Positions 45,145 to 55,874 of a stretch of 64,000 bases of DNA are shown in pieces. The stretch's first letter is position 1, and each line of letters starts with the position of its first letter. The notes under the pieces were generated by a model, which made no database searches, was not told where the DNA came from, and saw only the letters and a list, made by a program, of their open reading frames with translations. A program made the position numbers and the translations under genes. The DNA comes from Atopsyche davidsoni (lineage: Eukaryota; Arthropoda; Insecta; Trichoptera; Hydrobiosidae), in NCBI GenBank assembly GCA_022113835.1, contig JAILWY010000003.1, positions 10,997,501 through 11,061,500 on the forward strand. Direction: 5' to 3'.

Positions 45145-45188
45145 TTTGCTATGTCGAAAGTTGATTTTTTTATAGAGTATTGAGAAAG
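45021..45188. repeat. 42-bp inverted repeat at the head of B4
   Basis: The arm 45021-45062 is repeated in inverse orientation at 45147-45188 (TGCTATGTCGAAAGTTGA onward), with few mismatches. Between the arms lies a second small palindrome, CTGGTGT to ACACCAG (45122-45144). This suggests a fold-back duplication of the element's start. Confidence 0.8.
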
Positions 45189-45748
45189 CTTTTATCTTTG
45201 AAGCTTGATGTCAACTTGTATTTTTTTCCACAAAAGAGACAAAATTATATCTTATTTGAAAAGATTTTTTTATTATTTATGTGAGGCAAACTTTCTCGTA
45301 GCCTACGGTAACAATTCAAATAATGCACATATAAAGCGCATTATGCAATTTAGCACATAATCTCGGCAGCAGGATTAAAAAAGTACTTATTTAGCAAGGC
45401 GTGCTTTACTTGCAGGTATAAAAGCTCACATTAAAAATGCAATATCGCGCAGTACACAACTCGAGCAATTTTTCATAAGTTCTTTACTTTTACACTCGTT
45501 TCTCAAAAGCTAGGCAGCATTGGATTACCTCTCTTTATATTTAAGGGACTTAGCTACGGCGCAATGTTTCTCAGAAATACCATTAAATTTGCAAGAAACA
45601 CGATATAAATAATTTTTTCCACACTTTTATAAAATATTAAATAAATCCGCTTTTTTACGTATATGCTTAATGTGCTATGTGCTATTTTTCTTAGAAAATC
45701 TATGACCTAAGCAGACACTCTACCAAAGCAGGAATTCACTAGATTATA

Positions 45749-45798
<50 letters not shown>

Positions 45799-46265
45799 GA
45801 ATTTTCCAATCTTCCGTTAAGTCTATATCTATATATTTTAAATGAATTTGTTTGTCTTAAATATACGCATGGATAACCTCTTGTCAAAATTACGGTATTT
45901 TGCAATGGCGTTATGTTTCTCAAAAATTCTGTGGCCTTATCAGAACAAGGATTTACATGAAATATTGTTGCATTTGTATGCATATTTGATCTGTCTTAAT
46001 ATAAAAAAAATATTATTTACTTAATACGGTTGTACTAATTATATTTGTAAAAATTTGTTCATAGTAAAACTGAAAAAAAAATAGGTCATTTTGCATTTAT
46101 TCTTGAGTGTTTTCTCATTGTATTTCAAATGAAAAAATAATTAATCATAATTTCATAATAGATATTAATTCTGCAGCATTTATTTACATTAAAAATACCC
46201 CTTTTTTCTCCATTTTCCAGTTTCTGTTTACCTTATTTTAAAAATCTAATTAGTCATAATAAATT
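45189..46265. other. A+T-rich stretch with TA microsatellite
   Basis: (TA)n at about 45756-45798. The frames at 45744-46024 translate the microsatellite or plain A+T DNA. A slightly G+C-richer patch lies at 45350-45450. Confidence 0.45.
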
Positions 46266-46269
46266 TTAT

Positions 46270-46500
46270 TTGCGAGCCTCTTAACGAGTGCATAATTGGA
46301 TCACTTCCGGAGTGGAGGGGGTGTTTCGAGTCACGTTGGAATTACAACCCCCAGATGGAGGCCCAGCTTTCACCCCTCCGTCTTGTTCTAACCCCGCGAT
46401 TTTAATTCCTTTGCAAAAGCCTACTTTAGTCGGACACGTTTTAGCAGTCCAATTTCACAGTAATCCGCGATGTAAAGACCTCATGAAAAATATGAGATAC
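46270..46500. promoter_or_regulatory. G+C-rich island with ETS-type site and 122-codon frame
   Basis: ACTTCCGG (46313-46320) is an ETS core next to GTGCATAATTGGATC. The plus strand is open at 46288-46656, the longest frame of the window. Its first 65 residues are Pro-rich (LELQPPDGGPAFTPP) and the rest looks like random A+T translation. A coding exon with a lost downstream splice site, or a non-coding element, are both possible. No domain is recognised. Confidence 0.3.
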
Positions 46501-46656
46501 TTCGGGTCTATGGAAACATCGCAATGTTATGAAAAAAAAATATTTAATTTAATAAAACATTCAGTTTATTTATTAAATACGAGAGACATCCAAACTCGTT
46601 TTATCTTCATCACGCGTTTATTAAGCATCGTTTGGTTATCTCATTCCTTCTTTTAA

Positions 46657-47395
46657 ATACCCTATTTTTTAAGGATTTCAATAAAATAGATAACACCAAT
46701 TAGCCAAAAAGCTATGTTATGCAAGGGGTGTCAATTTTTTGCAAAACAACTTTTCTGAATGACATAATCCGAACTTTATAAAAACTGAAGAAGGAAGTAA
46801 GAGCAAATTGTTCGTGAGCGTAACAGCCTCCATGTATCATCGTAGCTCAGTATCTGAAAGCTATCCGATTAATCCAGGCTATATTTCATTGAAAAAATAT
46901 TCATCGTGCTTTTTTTACCAAATTTTTTCGACGAATTTAAGTCTTTCTTTCCTCGCGGAACTTGATTTTTTTACAAAGACCGTTATATAAAATTATGATT
47001 AGGAGTCTGCTTAGAAGCGATCCCGTTGGAATATTACCAAAGCTTTGTATAAAAATAAACCTGTGCCCTAAATCAGAGGTATTTCATGGGAAAAAAAGAA
47101 GAAAATGAAAGTTTTGTTTCTCGTATTTGAGTGTTTCAGAAGTATTAATAATTTTATTACCTTTGTATTTATTTATTTAATGAGAATTATATTTAGAAAT
47201 ATTTCTCATTAATTACAAAACAATTTCAAAGCTACGGAAAATTGAATATTCAACGTATACAAATCTCACAAAACTTGACTGCGACTTTAAGCAATGAATG
47301 TGTTAAAGTACTTATAAATTTGAAAATTAATCAAAGCATTTTTAAGTCAAGCAGTTAGGGAAGCGTTATAAATTATAAAAGTTGCGTTTTTATTT
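46657..47395. other. A+T-rich stretch, nothing recognised
   Basis: The plus frame 46808-46990 has no recognised domain. Confidence 0.45.
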
Positions 47396-47399
47396 TTAT

Positions 47400-47560
47400 A
47401 AATTACCCCGCAAGTAGGGGGTGGTATTTATGGTATTAATCTAGTGAGCGAAAACAATTTAAACTTGGGGGAACTTCAGTAAGTCTCGGCTGATATGCGT
47501 AACTAGCCGAGGGGGTGTCTTATCGCTTGAGGCCAACAGACTGGATAGGTGCTACGCTAC
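47400..47560. other. G+C-richer island
   Basis: CCCCGCAAGTAGGGGGTGG is followed by TATTTATGGTATTAATC (homeodomain-like) and CTAGCCGAGGGGGTGTC. Possible regulatory DNA. Confidence 0.25.
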
Positions 47561-47654
47561 TTGGCACTACTATATATATATATATATTTATTTAAATGAT
47601 ATTATATTGATTAGATTATAAAAAAAAATATTCAAAGCAAAAAACGTTAAACTG

Positions 47655-47842
47655 CTTCTTAACGTGTCTCTTCTCAGAGGAATTTAGTGACGATGCACTG
47701 AACGAATGTCTGTCCATAGTTTTCCATATGTGAATAGTGAAGTGGGTCTACAGTTATATTGCAGTTTTATATTTGATGAAAAGATCTTCTGCCCAATAGT
47801 ATAACACTTAAATCTTTTCTTTGGCATTAAGATCTGATAATA
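47655..47842 (-). repeat. family E repeat, decayed copy E4
   Basis: GTCTCTTCTCAGAGG, CATAGTTTTCCATATG, GCAGTTTTATATT, CCAATAGTATAA and AGATCTGATAA occur in the E2 order, with many substitutions. Confidence 0.5.
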
Positions 47843-48040
47843 AATTTGAATCTAGGCTTGATATTTTATAGTAAAAATATGAATAAGGAAATTACGAGCA
47901 TTTTTGTTTGTGTGCACTTTGTGTAGTATAAAAGTGAAATCCATTATTTGCCATCTGATCTGATATTAGATTATAATTTATGTTTCATATTTGAGAGTCA
48001 AAATATGAATAAAGAAATTACAATTTTTTTGTTTGTGTGC
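47831..48040. repeat. 126-bp-period tandem duplication
   Basis: AAATATGAATAAGGAAATTA and TTTTTGTTTGTGTGC (from 47875) recur as AAATATGAATAAAGAAATTA and TTTTTGTTTGTGTGC (from 48001). The upstream ATCTGATA words also repeat at the same offset. Confidence 0.65.
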
Positions 48041-48779
48041 CTTTTGGCCTTTCAAAGGCTTCTTTGGAGACTCTGGTAGCTTGATGGGATTTTCTGCACC
48101 CAAAAGACGGGGTTGATGCTTCTCGTTTTTATTATAGATGGTTTTTTTGATTATTTATACTTCATTTTCAACAAAATAATTTTAAATATTTTGCTAGAAA
48201 GTACTTGATGGAATTTGTAAAAATGTATGTTTTTAGTTAATTATTTTTTGCCGCAACTAGCTTCGTCAACATCCTAGGTTGGAATCTTCAAGGCATGCTT
48301 ACTTAGCATTTTGACAAAACCTGGCGAATTATAAAATATTGTTTATAATTTGCTTATTTACTTTAGAAACTATAAATACCGCATAACTGCTTTGCCTTGT
48401 AGTCAGAATCGGAGACAGATTTCAATATCGAATAATTTTTCATTCACCTCTGGTTCCATTTCATGTAATCTCGGTTCAATATTGAATCTTGTTCATGAGC
48501 GTAGCATTCAATACTATAAAATAAATATATAAAAAAGTAAGATAGGAGATAGACAAGTGTCTAAAAGAAAGCTAAGTCTTTATAACCAGAGTTATTTGGT
48601 TAATATCTCACATATTTTTCCGATAATTTATATGTTAACACTTTATATAATTCATGTTTTTTTTTTTTAAATTTATTAATCAAAATCAAATTGATAAGAT
48701 AATATTTACATAAGCATAGTACGTTAAATAAAAATTGAAGTTGTTTTTATTAAAATTAATATTTATTTAAAAAAAATAT
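48041..48779. other. A+T-rich stretch, nothing recognised
   Basis: Small G+C-richer patches at 48050-48130 and 48250-48320. No gene or placed repeat. Confidence 0.4.
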
Positions 48780-49045
48780 GGACGTAGGCCACATCGCTTA
48801 AATTAACCTCGTGCAAGAGGAGACCAGAACAAACAAGGTGTATCTTAAATAATATGCAGGTGCAAACAATCCCTGAGGTCTAATTAGTAAAGGGGTGTTT
48901 AACAAGGAATGTGCAAAAAGCTTAAGGGATAAAGTACCGGGGCTCCCTGCTAAGATATGGTGTAAAAGGTTTCACGCAAGACTCCCGCATATATTTATTT
49001 ATACCATGATGTATGGAGCTGCCCGAGCTCCTATAAGGCAAAACA
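48780..49045. promoter_or_regulatory. motif-dense island (candidate regulatory element)
   Basis: AACAAACAAGG from 48828 (FOX/SOX-like), CAGGTG (48857-48862, E-box), TCTAATTAGTAAAG (homeodomain), GGAATGTG (TEAD-like) and a GC end with GGAGCTGCCCGAGCTCC. No frame spans it. Confidence 0.3.
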
Positions 49046-49490
49046 AATTTTAGTATTAAGTGGAAGTAACTAACGGTTCTACTAATAAATAGAAACAATA
49101 TAAAGTAAAGTATGCTCCAGTAATTCTGGATATGAAAAAAAAATCAAGAACTGATTCTTATAAACATAGCAATGGTTGTACTATTTGATGAAAAATAATA
49201 ACGTCTAGTTTAAATAAATATTTATTTTTAAGATAAGACAAATATATAATATATAGACCAAAGGTAAAAGGTAACGCGGTTTATTATAAAAATATGAAAT
49301 ATTCAGTTTTTCTTTTGATTCTTAGTCTACACTTCATTATAATGAATACATCACATTCAATAATTTTTGGATCTTATTTTACTGTCCAAAAATTTGGTTG
49401 CAGTGTTTTTTAAAAAAATATTAAAAGCAAAATCTAATACTTAAACAACCAGATCCCAGGCTATATCTTACAATGATTTTCCGTCACATA
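49046..49490. other. A+T-rich stretch, nothing recognised
   Basis: No repeat or coding signal. Confidence 0.5.
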
Positions 49491-49540
49491 TTGAGTTTCG
49501 CCGTGCTATTGGATAGAATTTCACATGAAAGCTTTTTTTA

Positions 49541-49622
49541 CAGTGGCGGCGAGATGGCCGCATATTATAAAGTTGATCTTATGATCACGTGGCACTGAAA
49601 CGTCACCCCCGGGACGCCACTG
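49541..49622. repeat. short G+C-rich block with CAGTGGCG/CGCCACTG ends
   Basis: An 82-bp block that starts CAGTGGCG and ends with its exact complement. It could be a tiny hAT-type MITE relic, but the flanks show no duplication. The interior has GATCACGTGG (E-box). It could equally be part of a regulatory island. Confidence 0.3.
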
Positions 49623-50485
49623 AACCCGAGGAGTGAAATAATACACACGGGCTACTGGGGGATGATAAAAAAGTCGAACATTATTGCGATATACGTTATT
49701 CTACTTTAAAATTGAAATGAAAGTTTTTTCAGTTAGTATTAATATTGATGACTTATCGAATTTACAGTTTTTTTCAGTAATATCTGTCTTGTTTGGATTC
49801 CCTTGACTGTAGCATTTCTCATAGTTTAGGGGTTTTCAGCGTCATGTGGATATTTTATTATCTTTTATAAATATATATTTCTGTAATAAAGTCTGTATTG
49901 AAGTCAGTAAGTGTGGGTTAGTGATTTATTGATTTCCATTTGTTTTTTTTTTTTTAAATTTTGGGTATGTTAGGTTGAATGTATGTATATATATAAATAA
50001 TAAATATATTCAATATAGTCCATGTGATCTAATTTTTCCTTGAAAATCATTTTCAAAGTGACAGAGAAAACAATACAAAACAAATCCTCGAGATCCGTAC
50101 ATTGATGGATCGCCCCAGTGGAACAGATCCGCAGAGCTCGTATCTCCAGACATCATGAATGACAAATTGAATTGTCTTTCGGTTCTTTCAGGACATCAAT
50201 ATGTTTCTTGTTAATTTTTTTCTGAATTGCGTCTAACCTTCCATGAAGGACGCGAGAGGAAATCCGTCTCTTGCGAACACACGAGGGAAAAAAAAACTCT
50301 CACTCGTTCTAAGTAACATACATTATACGATAACATACATACGGTTTCTTCGATGGAAAGGTTTAATTTAAGTAAATGTAGGTATTAATATTATATAAAG
50401 AAATGATACACATTTCAAAATAATAATAAAAAAAATATTTAGGTGTCCTTCAGATAAATTTTGTGTTTCTTAACATATTGTATTG
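49623..50485. other. mixed stretch with one G+C-richer patch
   Basis: The patch 50080-50160 holds TGATGGAT (50103-50110), a perfect Exd/Pbx-HOX composite word. Another G+C-richer patch lies at 50230-50290. No gene. Confidence 0.3.
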
Positions 50486-50489
50486 TTGT

Positions 50490-50580
50490 ATAGTCTTTTC
50501 CTGTTTTTTTTGGGTAAATAGTGTAGTGAGTCTCAGGTTCTTTCCACAAATTGAATGTTGAATGGGGAAAATAAAATGGT
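50490..50580. repeat. possible family E fragment, E5
   Basis: TTTTCCTG, GTAAATAGTGTAGTGAGTCT and AGGTTCTTTCCAC loosely follow E2 (AAATAGTGTAGTCAGTCC onward). Confidence 0.35.
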
Positions 50581-50689
50581 ATATTTGATAAAAAAAAAGC
50601 CAGCTAAAGCTCTACAGCCACGAAGGATCAAAATATATATTGTATATAATAGGCTTGTGTCTGTATATTTTTGACCATAACGCCTTATA

Positions 50690-50910
50690 GTGAAAATAAG
50701 TTAGGCGTGGTAATGGCTACGTCGACGGTGAAGTTTTAGGGTGAAAAAGTCGTAGCGGAAGAGCCCGCAAGCCCGACACATCTCACTTACTTTCCCTTTT
50801 CGAGATTAACAAAGAAGAAGCCCGAAAGAAGACTTAGAAATTTGCTAAGACAGGAAAAATATTGAGTTGTTCTTCTGGGGATTAGGAAGTTGTCGAGAGA
50901 AAAATCTGCT
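50690..50910. other. moderately G+C-rich island
   Basis: GGCGTGGTAATGGCTACGTC, GTAGCGGAAGAGCCCGC and CAAGCCCGACACATC. Candidate regulatory DNA with no frame. Confidence 0.25.
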
Positions 50911-51369
50911 CCTTATACATCCATAGTAAATATTTACCAAAGAAATTCATTTGATTAATGTTAATAATTTACTTCATAAGAAATAGAATTACGTGTAATG
51001 TATTATAGTTTTTTTTGCCTTTGTGAGAGCCATAATATTTTTTTGAACTGATTAATTTTTAGAGTAAATTGTTTTCGTAAAATATTGTTGTATACATACA
51101 TTTACACTTTTGATATAGGGAGTATAATTTGAGTCATATGAGGTGTGTTTTCAATGATAAGTACTGTACGTAAAGAAAATTTATAGTTTTTTTATTATCA
51201 TCGGAAGAAAAATATGTACATTTATCAGAACACATGTAGTGAAGCGATTTTAAGGAAAAAAAATATATTTCTGGTTTTGTGCTATGTATATTTTAACGTT
51301 TAAATGAAATATTGTTTTAACATATATGGAAGAGAGAATCTTTTTCATTTCAATACAAGTCAATTCAAT

Positions 51370-51700
51370 TGTTCAACGCATCAATTTGAGATTCGATCCA
51401 GTAAGCTGCAGTTGACATGCAGACTTACACTAAGAAGCAATATGGGTTACTAGGTCAAAATAAAAGAAATGCAAAGTCCCACCAACACGAGCTATTTCCT
51501 TTTTACCACGAAATTGAAGGCAGCGATAAATCTCTTTCGGGGATTCGATCCGGCGAGCTGTCGGTTGACACGCGGCATTATGCCATCGGGCCATGCGAGG
51601 CCGCGAAAGGGAACCGGAAGGGGCCGGAATAAACCGGAAGGTTAACAAGCGCCGTTACAGATGGCTTGCTTTACCGACTCTAACCGGCCGCTATAACTCC
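51370..51700. promoter_or_regulatory. G+C-rich island with ETS-site cluster and tRNA-like relic
   Basis: CCGGAA occurs three times within 26 bp (51614, 51624 and 51634), followed by TAACCGGCCG at 51681, a dense ETS-type cluster. Upstream, the words GATTCGATCC and AGCTG occur twice (51392 and 51544). The second, read on the minus strand, resembles a tRNA B box (GGATCGAATCC) with an A-box-like TGGCATAATGCC. No frame is credible. Confidence 0.35.
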
Positions 51701-51818
51701 TTGTTTTGTTTTCTTACTGGTCTTGGGTGCTAATAAAAATCGGTGGGGCAGCTCACTGGACCACCGGCTAACTCTGCTATGTACACTGAGGTCAGGGAGA
51801 CTAAAAGTTGTTACACGT

Positions 51819-51819
51819 G

Positions 51820-51850
<31 letters not shown>

Positions 51851-51872
51851 ATGTGTGTGTGTGTGTGTGTGA
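51819..51872. repeat. TA/TG compound microsatellite
   Basis: (TA)n from 51819 is followed by (TG)n to 51871, with small interruptions. Confidence 0.9.
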
Positions 51873-51978
51873 TAACAAATTTGGTCAATTGCCTCCCTAC
51901 GATAGCTGAAAAGGTGTGAGTTCATATCCCATGCTTAACTCAGAAAAACAAGTATAAATCAATAGCCTAAAACATATA

Positions 51979-51979
51979 C

Positions 51980-52034
<55 letters not shown>
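51979..52034. repeat. TA microsatellite
   Basis: An uninterrupted (TA)n of about 55 bp directly before module D. Confidence 0.9.
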
Positions 52035-52037
<3 letters not shown>

Positions 52038-52172
52038 ATTTTTGTGAAGACTGTCTCACAGTAAGTACGATTTTGCCTATACAGGTTTTTCTGAGAGTTT
52101 ATTTAATCGTTTTTGAATGTACTTAATCATATCATATACAGGCAAAATCGTACTTCACAAAAATCAATATAT
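52035..52172. repeat. module D in inverted pair around a SINE tail (D3)
   Basis: Plus-strand D (GATTTTTGTGAAGACTGTCT to TTGCCTATACAGG, 52035-52086), then a family C tail (CTGAGAGTTTATTTAATCG), then D again inverted (52134-52170). The two D copies can pair. Confidence 0.7.
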
Positions 52173-52274
52173 GTTTAACAAGCATTGGCTAAATTAAATA
52201 GTCTTTAAAAATAATAATATCCAGATCGGATTTAAATGCTTCACTCAGTACTTTGGTTTAGAAGTCTTGTGTTG

Positions 52275-52480
52275 CAAGTCACAAAATATTTAATTGGCAT
52301 ATTAAGTACGTTGGTTCACTTATAGGATATGATTGTTAAAAATTCTCGTTAAGTACCAGTGACTCGTTGGTGTAATTGGGATGGGGATGTGGGTTCGAAT
52401 CCCATACAAGTCACGATTATATTTTTATGAGAGTTTCTTTAATCGTTTTTCAATATTTGAAAAAATGTGCTTAATCATAT
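52275..52480 (+). mobile_element. tRNA-derived SINE (family C), copy C9
   Basis: GACTCGTTGGTGTAATTGG, GATGTGGGTTCGAATCCCAT (intact B box) and CAAGTCACGATTATATTTTT, with the tail GAGTTTCTTTAATCG. The anticodon-arm region is deleted between the A and B boxes. Confidence 0.75.
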
Positions 52481-53155
52481 CTAAAACAAATAAGTTTTCT
52501 TTTATATACGCGTGTGTTGTTTATATTGCATGCTGGTGTAATCATTTATTAATTACAGACATCATCATATGTTCAAATTTGTTTCATTTTTATAGTTTTT
52601 TGTACGACCTTTGTTTTAAAGACGAAACTTTTCGTCGAGATATTATATTGTAAAAAAAAAAAAAACTAAATTGATGTCAGAGTTTCTGTAATTTTTCATC
52701 GCAAACTTTAACAAAGTGACAGCTTGTATTAATAATAATTAAGTTTTAACGTTTTGATAAAAAATTGTTCAAAACATCCATATCCAGCGTAGATTCGGTG
52801 GCAAAATTGTTGCTCGAATAACTTTTGGTTAGAACTCGGGGAAGGCACTGGGTGTTATTATTAAAAAATTAAAACTGATTTAAGTAAACATTTTAGTTTT
52901 ACACAGTAAGTTTTGTATAGTTTATATTATATATGGCTTACGTTACACATTTTTAGTTGTGTAAGTTGTGTTGTTGCTCATTGTTTAGATATTCTTAAAC
53001 TAAAGGCAGTTTAAATAAGTACACTGAAAGCTGATACCATTTTTACTTCTTTTAATGAGAGCAACAGAATTATTTCTTACGATACCTTCTACGGGCAGTA
53101 CATATTTGGTTTAAATCAAAGCTTCTTTTTTAAATGTGTTTTAAATAGCATATTT
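52481..53155. other. A+T-rich stretch, nothing recognised
   Basis: No coding or repeat signal beyond random frames. Confidence 0.5.
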
Positions 53156-53290
53156 TAAAAGCCTCCTGGGTGGTATATTCAGGGGGTTTATGTGAAAGGG
53201 GTGAGGTCTGATAACACACCCCTTGTGACGTCATCTTGCTTCACGCCGCACGCGCCGGGAAGCATTTTTTACGTTTATCTCGGCTGTTCC
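53156..53290. promoter_or_regulatory. island with CRE and GATA-like words
   Basis: GTCTGATAAC near 53206 and a perfect CRE palindrome TGACGTCA (53226-53233), then CGCCGCACGCGCCGGG. It is similar in composition to the 34066 island. Confidence 0.4.
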
Positions 53291-53462
53291 TACGATGTTA
53301 AGTTTTATGTTTTCTTGTGATTTGGTTTATTTTATGTAAGGGATGCGGCCAACGTAATTGGGGAATTGATTTATATCTCGCATGTTTCCGCTCAGTATTT
53401 TATATTCGTTTTCTCATTAAATTTTAAAAATTCTGTGACACCATGTTGTTTGAGTACATATT

Positions 53463-53692
53463 GAGAAATTCAATATTTTTGACAGAGAGTACTTGGTGGA
53501 ATTCCATTTTAATATTTTTGAGTAAAATACTTGAGTGATTTTTTACATGTTCTTTTTTATTTGTGACCAGTTTCGCCAACCTTTAACGTTGGATGATAAT
53601 GTTTGATAATGCCAACGTGAAAGGTTGGCGAAACCGGTCACAAATAAAAACGAACATGTGGAAAATCACTCAAGTATTTTACTCAAAAATAT
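53463..53692 (-). mobile_element. family A fold-back element, copy A5, with 11-bp target duplication
   Basis: GAGTACATATT flanks the unit on both sides (53452-53462 and 53693-53703). Two arms of about 80 bp face each other around the spacer ATGATAATG. The right arm reads TTTGATAAT, stem GCCAAC/GTTGGC, GAAA, CCGGTCAC (53602-53641), and the left arm is its inverse. The outer left sequence continues to the family terminus (GAATTCCAC... inverse). This copy defines the element ends together with A3. Confidence 0.8.
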
Positions 53693-54895
53693 GAGTACAT
53701 ATTATTATAAGTCATACGGGTTTATGAAAACTTATTTCTAATGAAACTGAAAAAGCCTTTAAAATTGATAATTTAACTGTTTATCGCTCAAAAATTTATA
53801 ATAGACATGTTTTGTGATGATTTATTTATTTTATTTTGAATTTAAAAAAAAATAACCCCAAATTTTTTTACAATCAAGTTTGCTTAGAAAAACTGATCGT
53901 CATTGACACTTATACGAAGGTTATGCGTGTCGTTTTCATTTTTCGTTTTCATATATAAAAATATATTATTTCAGAGGTAGTAAATTATTTGCTTTGCAAG
54001 GATACACCGATTCTTCAAAATCCTCGAGCGATCAATGTCAATAGAAAAGGGTTGCGCATTTACTCGATGTGTGATTGATTGCTAATCCTTGAGTATTCGG
54101 TGTACTTGGTTTTATAAAAAACCTTGCATTTTATTAGGGTGAAGCCGCCGAGCCTGAATCACCAAGCAGGCTAGAGCAAATAAACGTTACAGTGAAATAA
54201 TTTCACAACGTATCAGCTGAAACGTTGAATAAATTATAATAAATTTCAGGCGTATTTATGGACTGGAATATTAGGTTTAAATAAAAAACTGTTTTTTTTT
54301 TACAAAAAAAACACAAGCTTTTCATGTTTAATACATTAAATGCTTATAAGCCATAAATACCTGATTTTTATATTTAACAAATTATAAATTTTTTGTGAGT
54401 ACACATTAAATTTGGTTTTATATTTATAGACTTAAAATTTTTTAAGTACACTGTACTGTTGATATGGTACAGTGTAGCCATGGAATTAAAAATATTGTAA
54501 TTAAATCAATCTTTTTTTAAAGATTTTTGGATGAATTTATAAAATTAATTCTAGCACATCACAAACAGGCCAGGTATTAATTCGTATTACCATTTTCAAC
54601 TTAAAAGCACTCTTCTTAAAGATGCTTCGTTAAAAGCCGTAAGACATTTCTAAAATTAAAAAAAATATATAGACACGTGTGGATAATCTTTCATTTATCA
54701 ATTTTTTAACACAAAAGATTAATAATTTAACAACATTGAATTATGTAGTAGTAGTGTTAAAACAGTCTTGTTTTCTGTAAATTATAAATCTAGTTTAAAT
54801 ATACCCTGTGACATTTATTTACACTCCAAATTAAATAAAACGTTATAATTCAGTTTAAAATTTCAATTTAGATTTATTTAAATGAATAAATTGCT
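53693..54895. other. A+T-rich stretch, no gene seen
   Basis: A small G+C-richer patch at 54135-54185 (GCCGCCGAGCCTGAATCACC). Otherwise plain A+T DNA. Confidence 0.45.
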
Positions 54896-55450
54896 CTTTG
54901 TACAGCTTTGTTTGAGAGAAAACCTCTTGCAAATCAGTTCTTACAGTACACGAGCCTGAACAATAGCAGAGAGGCATTAACTACCGTTCGATCAGACAGA
55001 GTTTCAATTCAAGCATCGCGAACTAAAAACACCAGCCATTCCTCGGTAAACGAAGTATTGTATTGTGAATTCATTAATACTTGCTGAATATACATTACCC
55101 AACAAATAATCGTAGGACGTAAGCTACGAAACAACATTATTGCAGAACATAAATGAATATAGACACGACTCAATTTTTATCTCAAATAATATTTACTTTA
55201 ACTAAGACAGATATTTTATTGCTAGTATTAAAAAAAATATATCTCTGTTCTATTTTCAGTGCAGTTACTTCAAATGTGTTTTATATTATGAATCAACACA
55301 AGGATGCCATAAAATGTATTACCATTTTAACGTTCCATGGCCAGAAGTAGGCAACACTGCAAGACGTGCATCGAGGTTACGGTAGACAGGGTGGTCGGAT
55401 TTATTTATGGGCATAGGGTAGAGAGACTGAGGTAAGAAGTATAAATAGAC
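54896..55450. other. mixed stretch with two G+C-richer patches
   Basis: 54930-55060 (CACGAGCCTGAACAATAGC, SOX-like) and 55335-55440 (CGTGCATCGAGGTTACGG). A 65-codon plus frame at 55153-55350 is not recognised. Confidence 0.25.
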
Positions 55451-55870
55451 AGGGAGGTTCTTGCTATGTTGGAAATGAACACATCCAGAAAATATTACAT
55501 ATATTTTTAAAACTAAAAAAAAGCATTATTTACATACAAAGCATGTTACAAGGTTCAAATACTGACGCCCACAAGGAGCCTTTTTTTAACATGCCCCATG
55601 CGAAAATTTGTTTTTAGTTTCATATACATGGAATCTTTGATAACTCTCGTTGGTGCTTTTATTATTTTATCCGTGTTTTAAAAATCTCTTGCAAAATCAC
55701 TAGTCAACGGAGTATATATTTTTAGAATCAGTTGATAAAAGTTAAATTCATTTGAGTTTATGTCAATGCATATGATATTTATATATTAGGTTTTTGTTTC
55801 TAAACAAAAACACTTAAAGAGATTTGTTATAAAATCAGCAAAACCAATTCCAAATTTTTGTATGAAAATT
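55451..55870. other. A+T-rich stretch, nothing recognised
   Basis: No coding or repeat signal. Confidence 0.5.
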
Positions 55871-55874
55871 TATA

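Noticed and set aside
45744..45983. A protein with a Tyr-Ile repeat tail
   Set aside because: It translates a TA microsatellite.
51680..51925. A His-Thr repeat protein
   Set aside because: It translates the TG/TA microsatellite.
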